DNA of 10,778 nt from Campylobacteraceae bacterium (lineage in GTDB: Bacteria > Campylobacterota > Campylobacteria > Campylobacterales > Sulfurovaceae), in contig JALVVQ010000180.1 in the NCBI GenBank assembly GCA_027023325.1, positions 1-10,778 of the forward strand, written 5' to 3'. Positions 7,453 through 10,778 of the stretch are shown here, piece after piece. The position numbers were made by a program, and so were the translations under genes. The notes beneath the pieces are model-generated. The model was not told the origin of the DNA, searched no databases, and saw only the letters and a program-made list of their open reading frames with translations. Every line of letters begins with the position of its first letter. The first letter of the stretch is position 1.

Positions 7453-7669
7453 TGCTGACTCCTTTTCAAAGGTGATACAGCACCACCACCTTCTTAATTT
7501 ATAAAAATAATATTTATACCTTATGATAGCAAAACTTATTCATACAGCGCATACTTTTAGGTCAGATTGTGGCAGCAAAAGATGACTCTTTACTATTCTT
7601 CACATCCAATTTGCTATAATAGCACTATTGTTCAATACAATTGATTTAACATATCAACAAGGCTGAATT
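7453..7669. promoter_or_regulatory. Divergent promoter region between the PPK2 pair and the DUF2461 operon
   Basis: No gene is seen here. For the plus strand, TGCTATAAT at 7612-7620 is an extended -10 element (TGnTATAAT), giving a transcript start near 7627 and a leader of about 43 bases; AAGG at 7660-7663 is a weak ribosome binding site. For the minus strand the AT-rich stretch around 7500-7518 contains TATAAA (7518-7513), a possible -10. Its leader would hold a hairpin AAGGTG/CACCTT (7492-7487 with 7474-7469) just before the ribosome binding site. Confidence 0.6.
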
Positions 7670-8380
7670 ATGGTATTTCGTGGTTTTCCAAAAGAGGGAC
7701 TTACACTGCTGTCGGAAATTGCACACAACAACACCAAGGAGTGGTTTGAGGTCAACAGAAAGAGACATAAGCATGATATCGTCACACCCAACAAAGCATT
7801 TGTAGAAGAGATGGGTGAACACCTACAGCTTCTCGTCCCCACGATCAATGCCATTCCCAAGACCAACAAATCACTTTTTAAGATTTATAGAGACTCCCGT
7901 TTTCATCCGACAGACCCCATCAAGACGAAAATTGGAATCATCTTCTGGCAGGGAGGTGGACACAGGATGCAGAGCAGCAGCTTCTATATGCATTATGAGC
8001 CACACGAAGTCTTTTGGGCAGCAGGCATACGCAACTTCAAGCCACCCCTGCTCTCTGCCTATAGAGACTATATCCAGCACACACCCCACAGAGAGGAGTT
8101 ACACCATATCCTGGAGACACTCAAGACCCAAGGCTATCAGATACCTGAACCACACTACCAGCGCTGCCCCAGGGAAATGGACTGCGAGGGGATTCACAGC
8201 TACCTCTATCGCTACCGTGCCATGTTTGCCTATACCCATACCAAACCCAACCGCACCTTCCACAGCAGTAAAATCATCGACAAAAGTTTCAAGTTCTATG
8301 AAGATATGTTCCCTCTACAGCAGTGGGTCTATCGTCTGACCCTCCACCAAAAAGAAAGCGAGATGCAGCATGGTTTATGA
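7670..8380 (+). CDS. DUF2461 (TIGR02453) family protein
   Basis: A 236-residue protein with the hallmarks of DUF2461: an N-terminal FPKEGLTLLSEIAHNNTKEWFEVNR (residues 6-30), the central RDSRFHPTDPIKTKIG (74-89) and FYMHYEPHEVFWAAGIRNFKP (105-125). Length is normal for the family. It has no signal peptide or membrane helix and should be cytoplasmic. The family has no proven biochemical function. The start at 7670 follows an extended -10 element and a weak AAGG. Its end overlaps the following methyltransferase by 11 bases, so the two are translationally coupled and may act together (inference). The C-terminal portion is rich in histidine and tyrosine. Confidence 0.9.
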   Translation: MVFRGFPKEGLTLLSEIAHNNTKEWFEVNRKRHKHDIVTPNKAFVEEMGEHLQLLVPTINAIPKTNKSLFKIYRDSRFHPTDPIKTKIGIIFWQGGGHRMQSSSFYMHYEPHEVFWAAGIRNFKPPLLSAYRDYIQHTPHREELHHILETLKTQGYQIPEPHYQRCPREMDCEGIHSYLYRYRAMFAYTHTKPNRTFHSSKIIDKSFKFYEDMFPLQQWVYRLTLHQKESEMQHGL

Positions 8381-9305
8381 TTTCAGCCATACGCCCATGT
8401 ATCAGATTCTCCGTATTCTCAAAGAGGATACAGAAGATGAAATCTTCTTCTCAGCACTCAATCCAGATCTTGCTTCTGGGCTCTACGCGGGTGAAACCCT
8501 CACCATAGAAGGAAAAACCTACACACATCACAGCCTCAAGGCATGGTCTGCGCTGGCAGAACTGCTGGGATGCAGGATGCTTATGCCTAAGATCCAGTCT
8601 GACAGCTTGATCACGATCCACTATCAGAGACTACAGTCTATCAGCACCTTTCACGCCGATACCATAGAGAAGGCGACAGAGAAGTATGGCACCCTCTCCA
8701 TCTTCTCCCGTATCAACAAGTTAGAGGAGCCTACCTTCGCTTGGCACTACTTTCATGCACTACAGGCAGTCAAGCTGGCACATAGAAAAAAGATCCTCAA
8801 TCTAGGTATCAATAAAGGCTATGAGTTTTGGGGTATCAGACAGATACTCTCTGCGGAAGATTTCGCCACCCTTTCCCTAACGGGGGTAGACTATTCTGCC
8901 TCAGCAATCCAAAAAGCACACACAGTACTCCCTTACCCCAATGTCACCCTGTACTGTCATGACATCAATGCTCTGGATAGCCTCCATCTCCCACAACAAG
9001 ATCTCATCATCTCCATCAGTACCCTGCAGAGTCCGGCGATCAATACCAAAGTGCTCATTATGGATCTGGTACAAAAAAGCCTCACCACAAAAGGAGCGCT
9101 TATTCTGGGGTTTCCCAATGCCAGATGGCACGACGGAGAACTCATATACGGGGCAAAAGCACCCAACTACCCCTATCCAGAAATGTCCCTACTCATCAAA
9201 GATATCTACTGGATCAAAAAATACCTTCAGCAACACAAGTTCAGGGTCACCATCACAGGCAAAGAGTACCTGTTCCTCACTGCTACAAAAATAGGACAAA
9301 AATAG
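8370..9305 (+). CDS. SAM-dependent methyltransferase with a separate N-terminal domain
   Basis: A 311-residue protein. Residues about 1-118 form an N-terminal region I do not recognise. Residues about 125-305 follow the class I Rossmann methyltransferase order: motif I KKILNLGINKGYEFWG (140-155), motif II acidic GVDYS (172-176), motif III CHDIN (196-200), motif IV DLIISISTLQS (211-221) and a post-motif strand GALILGFPNARW (242-253). Motif I departs from the usual DxGxGxG: the first acid is asparagine (N144) and one glycine is replaced (G-I-N-K-G). The acceptor substrate is unknown. The ATG at 8370 lies inside the end of the DUF2461 gene; only a weak purine stretch precedes it, so translation probably relies on coupling. 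There is no signal peptide. The methyltransferase call is fairly sure, the substrate is not. Confidence 0.82.
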   Translation: MVYDFSHTPMYQILRILKEDTEDEIFFSALNPDLASGLYAGETLTIEGKTYTHHSLKAWSALAELLGCRMLMPKIQSDSLITIHYQRLQSISTFHADTIEKATEKYGTLSIFSRINKLEEPTFAWHYFHALQAVKLAHRKKILNLGINKGYEFWGIRQILSAEDFATLSLTGVDYSASAIQKAHTVLPYPNVTLYCHDINALDSLHLPQQDLIISISTLQSPAINTKVLIMDLVQKSLTTKGALILGFPNARWHDGELIYGAKAPNYPYPEMSLLIKDIYWIKKYLQQHKFRVTITGKEYLFLTATKIGQK

Positions 9306-9339
9306 TTTTATTTTGCATTAAGTGAAAAAGTGTATAGTT

Positions 9340-9352
9340 CTGCATTATATTT
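9340..9352 (+). promoter_or_regulatory. Possible promoter of the DUF2892-haem protein pair
   Basis: TATATT at 9346-9351 lies about 20 bases before the DUF2892 start codon in an AT-rich stretch. No convincing -35 is seen, and transcription could also continue from the methyltransferase gene, which ends 66 bases upstream. Confidence 0.35.
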
Positions 9353-9371
9353 TAAATTACTGGAGTCAATT

Positions 9372-9566
9372 ATGAATGCACTAAAAATGGCAAAATTTTG
9401 CAGACCGTTTCGTATCGTCCTTGGGGCAGCACTACTAGGCTATGGAGTTTACAGTGGCAACAGCTGGTTCTATCTAGGGGTACTCCCCCTCATCGCCGGT
9501 ATCATAGGTTTCTGTCCCGCCTGTAAGATCACAGGCCAATGCACCATTACCGGCAAAGCAAAATAA
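9372..9566 (+). CDS. DUF2892 family small inner-membrane protein
   Basis: A 64-residue protein with two membrane helices (about 16-29 and 32-47) separated by a short glycine/asparagine turn, the YgaP-like DUF2892 pattern ending in P-L-x-A-G-x-x-G-F-C-P. Unusually the exit segment is GFCPACKITGQC, giving C48-x2-C51 and C57 plus C10 near the N-terminus; most relatives I know keep only the first Cys-Pro. This could be a redox or metal site (inference). I chose the ATG at 9372 because GGAG lies six bases before it. An in-frame upstream ATG at 9330 has no such site and would add 14 residues. The next gene begins three bases after the stop. Confidence 0.83.
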   Translation: MNALKMAKFCRPFRIVLGAALLGYGVYSGNSWFYLGVLPLIAGIIGFCPACKITGQCTITGKAK

Positions 9567-9569
9567 GCA

Positions 9570-10007
9570 GTGAAGACACTCTTACACATTATCGGCTGGA
9601 CGACAGCAGTGCTCCTGCTGCTACAGCTGGTCAAGATCGATATACCTGAGCCTCCCAAGGCCACAGCAGCCGATGAGATCAAGGCACCAAAGCAGGTCAT
9701 GGCGCTCCTCAAACGCTCTTGCTACGACTGCCACTCCAATACTACCAAGTGGCCTTGGTACAGCGATATCGCGCCAATCTCATTTGAGGTCAGAGGACAT
9801 GTCAAAGATGGTAGAACCTGGCTCAACTTCGCTATCTGGAATCAGTATGATGAAGAGAAGAAGCAGAAGCGACTCAAAGGTATCGTCAAAACCATTGATA
9901 TCAAAATGCCCCTCCCCTCCTATATCATGGCACATCCCGAAGCCAACCTCAACAGGGATGAGCGGGAAAGCATTAAAAAATGGGCGCAATCTCAGATAAA
10001 AGAGTAA
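9570..10007 (+). CDS. Membrane-anchored haem-binding protein (PF14376 type, CxxCH)
   Basis: A 145-residue protein starting with GTG. Residues 4-21 are an uncleaved membrane helix or signal anchor, so the rest lies in the periplasm. C51-Y-D-C54-H55 is a c-type haem attachment motif within the typical haem-binding-domain sequence CYDCHSNTTKWPWYSDIAP, and LPSYIMAHPEANLNRDERESIKKWA at the end is also typical; a methionine or histidine there may be the second iron ligand. The family is seen in small electron-transfer or sensing proteins; the partner is not known. There is no good ribosome binding site: the GTG comes three bases after the DUF2892 stop, which implies translational coupling. A hairpin covers the stop codon. 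Confidence 0.88.
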   Translation: MKTLLHIIGWTTAVLLLLQLVKIDIPEPPKATAADEIKAPKQVMALLKRSCYDCHSNTTKWPWYSDIAPISFEVRGHVKDGRTWLNFAIWNQYDEEKKQKRLKGIVKTIDIKMPLPSYIMAHPEANLNRDERESIKKWAQSQIKE

Positions 10008-10031
10008 ATAGGACTAAATTACTCTTTTATT
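9996..10031 (+). terminator. Terminator-like hairpin overlapping the stop codon of the haem protein
   Basis: Bases 9996-10007 pair with 10019-10030 over 12 positions (core AAAAGAGTAA / TTACTCTTTT) around an 11-base loop. The 3' arm itself supplies TTTT and a second T6 run follows at 10037-10042. The stop codon TAA (10005-10007) is the last part of the 5' arm. The next promoter begins about 15 bases later, so it should insulate the superoxide reductase gene. Confidence 0.55.
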
Positions 10032-10043
10032 AATGCTTTTTTA

Positions 10044-10052
10044 TGCTATAAT
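10044..10052 (+). promoter_or_regulatory. Extended -10 promoter of the superoxide reductase gene
   Basis: TGCTATAAT (10044-10052) is an extended -10 (TGnTATAAT). A transcript start near 10059 gives a leader of about 22 bases with a strong ribosome binding site AAAAGGAGG ending at 10075, five bases before the ATG at 10081. The upstream in-frame ATGs at 10033 and 10051 lie before this start and are not used. Confidence 0.7.
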
Positions 10053-10080
10053 GCGTTATTACTTACAAAAGGAGGCATTT

Positions 10081-10467
10081 ATGCCAAAAATCAACAAATA
10101 TGTAGACATCTCTGAAGTAGACAGAGAAGCCAAAAAAGACCTGATCGACAGACACTCACCCTTCATTACCTGTGCCGACACAGCCAAAGCCGGAGAGCCT
10201 TTCGAAGTCACAGTCAAAATGGGCAATGAGTATACACATCCAGATGATTTTGATCACTATATCGAATCGGTCACACTGTTCAATGGTGAGACTAAGCTGG
10301 CTCAAGCGACTTACATTCCAGGCACACTTGGCAATGTCAAAGCACACAACACCACCACATTCACTATCATTCCTACTGGAAAGAAATTGAAGCTCGTGGC
10401 ACACGGCTACTGCACCAAACATGGTATCTGGGAAGGTACTATGGTCGAAGTGCCCGTAGAGGCCTAA
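10081..10467 (+). CDS. Class II superoxide reductase-like protein (neelaredoxin/1Fe-SOR type)
   Basis: A 128-residue protein with the SORL fold, which reduces superoxide to hydrogen peroxide at a mononuclear iron in the cytoplasm. The five ligands are visible: H25 (RHSPFI), H53 (YTHPDDF), H59 (DHYIE), C111 and H114 (CTKHGIW), the square-pyramidal His4-Cys centre. There is no N-terminal desulforedoxin-type Cys4 domain, so it is the one-iron type. The usual Glu-Lys before the first His (EKH) is D23-R24 here; the lysine normally attracts superoxide, so kinetics may differ. The start at 10081 is set by a strong AAAAGGAGG and the promoter at 10044. Followed by a hairpin at 10478-10506. It appears to be a single-gene unit, consistent with an anaerobe or microaerophile coping with oxygen. 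Confidence 0.9.
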   Translation: MPKINKYVDISEVDREAKKDLIDRHSPFITCADTAKAGEPFEVTVKMGNEYTHPDDFDHYIESVTLFNGETKLAQATYIPGTLGNVKAHNTTTFTIIPTGKKLKLVAHGYCTKHGIWEGTMVEVPVEA

Positions 10468-10477
10468 AACTATACTC

Positions 10478-10506
10478 TATAGAGCAGGAACTTTTCCTGC
10501 CCTATA
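10478..10506 (+). terminator. Stem-loop after the superoxide reductase gene
   Basis: GCAGGAA (10484-10490) pairs with TTCCTGC (10494-10500) around a three-base loop; after one mismatch TATAG (10478-10482) pairs with CTATA (10502-10506). The stem begins 11 bases after the stop codon. The T-rich stretch comes later (TTTTCTT at 10511), so it is either a modest terminator or a 3'-stabilising hairpin. Confidence 0.55.
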
Positions 10507-10526
10507 TCCATTTTCTTACTCAAAAC

Positions 10527-10555
10527 TTTTAATTTTTAATTTTTAATTTTTAATT
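10527..10555. repeat. Heptamer tandem repeat (TTTTTAA, about four copies)
   Basis: TTTTAA TTTTTAA TTTTTAA TTTTTAA TT runs without interruption from 10527 to 10555. It ends eight bases before the -10 of the glycosylase gene, so it occupies the -35 and upstream-element zone. It may act as an AT-rich promoter element, and slipped copies could change promoter strength (inference). Confidence 0.75.
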
Positions 10556-10560
10556 CTCCA

Positions 10561-10568
10561 GCTATAAT
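10561..10568 (+). promoter_or_regulatory. -10 region of the uracil-DNA glycosylase gene
   Basis: GCTATAAT, with TATAAT at 10563-10568. Its usual start distance falls on or next to the ATG at 10574, implying a leaderless transcript. An in-frame TAA at 10565-10567 rules out any earlier start codon. Confidence 0.6.
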
Positions 10569-10573
10569 GTCTT

Positions 10574-10778
10574 ATGAAGAATCTCCATAATGCTCTAAAA
10601 CTCAAACAGCTCTATATGTTGAAGCAACTAGGCTATAGCTATACTGATACTGTGCCATCAGAACTGGAAGCAGAAAGCATTGATCTGCCAGACAGCATCA
10701 CCAAGCTGGCAGAGGCAGTCCGTACCTGCCACCTCTGTGAACTCAGCAAGAGCAGGCAGAAAACCGTCTTTGGTGAGG
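10574..10778 (+). CDS. Family 4 uracil-DNA glycosylase (partial, N-terminal 68 residues)
   Basis: The reading frame is open from the ATG to the right edge. Residues 1-45 are a helical lead (LKQLYMLKQLGYSYTD) like that of Campylobacterota family 4 enzymes. Then comes AVRTCHLCELSKSRQKTVFGE, with C52-x2-C55, the first two ligands of the 4Fe-4S cluster, followed by the conserved L-x-x-x-R and V-F-G-E that lead into motif A. These enzymes excise uracil from DNA to start base-excision repair. The remaining two cysteines and the catalytic motifs lie outside the window. There is no ribosome binding site, and the promoter sits directly before the ATG. A second in-frame ATG at 10616 is possible but also lacks a ribosome binding site. 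Confidence 0.85.
   Translation, partial: MKNLHNALKLKQLYMLKQLGYSYTDTVPSELEAESIDLPDSITKLAEAVRTCHLCELSKSRQKTVFGE

Noticed and set aside
9330..9371. Longer N-terminus for the DUF2892 protein starting at 9330
   Set aside because: No ribosome binding site at 9330, and a good GGAG precedes the ATG at 9372.
10033..10080. Longer N-terminus for the superoxide reductase starting at 10033
   Set aside because: The -10 region at 10047-10052 and the strong ribosome binding site before 10081 lie inside the proposed extension; homologues begin at MPKI.
10567..10590. Tiny open frame (seven codons) starting at the ATG at 10567
   Set aside because: It begins inside the TATAAT and would lie upstream of the expected transcript start.

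Overview
The window reads as chromosomal DNA of a Campylobacterota bacterium, probably a sulfur- or hydrogen-oxidising marine type close to Sulfurovum or Sulfurimonas. This is an inference from gene content, protein style and promoter style, not from a database match. The supporting content is a YgiQ radical SAM protein, an HI0933-type flavoprotein, two class I PPK2 polyphosphate kinases, a class II superoxide-reductase-like protein and a family 4 uracil-DNA glycosylase. I saw no rRNA, tRNA, CRISPR array, insertion sequence or prophage gene. Eight of the ten genes are complete; the first and last run off the window.

Layout. (1) 1-1593, minus: the N-terminal 531 residues of a secreted von Willebrand A protein whose C-terminal part is a tandem array of about 87-residue repeats. 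(2) 1594-1937: a non-coding stretch with a long imperfect palindrome, a G7 run and a weak bidirectional terminator-like hairpin. (3) 1938-2387, minus: a small secreted protein with two cysteines. (4) 2453-5507, plus: a two-gene operon, ygiQ-like radical SAM then an HI0933/YhiN-like flavoprotein, overlapping by 23 bases and driven from a divergent promoter region. (5) 5547-7452, minus: two tandem PPK2 genes, the second of which has a very lysine-rich N-terminal tail. (6) 7670-9305, plus: a DUF2461 protein overlapping a SAM-dependent methyltransferase. (7) 9372-10007, plus: a DUF2892 membrane protein followed three bases later by a membrane-anchored CxxCH haem protein starting with GTG. (8) 10081-10467, plus: superoxide reductase-like protein. 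(9) 10574 to the end, plus: the start of a family 4 uracil-DNA glycosylase, apparently made from a leaderless transcript.

Functionally most of this is housekeeping: tRNA/rRNA-modification-type enzymes, polyphosphate and nucleotide energy metabolism, and on the right a loose group linked to redox chemistry and oxygen damage (haem protein, superoxide reductase, Fe-S uracil-DNA glycosylase). Four plus-strand transcription units carry the same octamer GCTATAAT as their -10 region (ygiQ, DUF2461, superoxide reductase, glycosylase).

I did not find an obvious new multi-gene defence or mobile system. The least explained items are the palindrome at 1657-1722, the repeat ladder of the VWA protein, the lysine-rich PPK2 tail, the divergent methyltransferase, and the leaderless glycosylase start preceded by a heptamer repeat.
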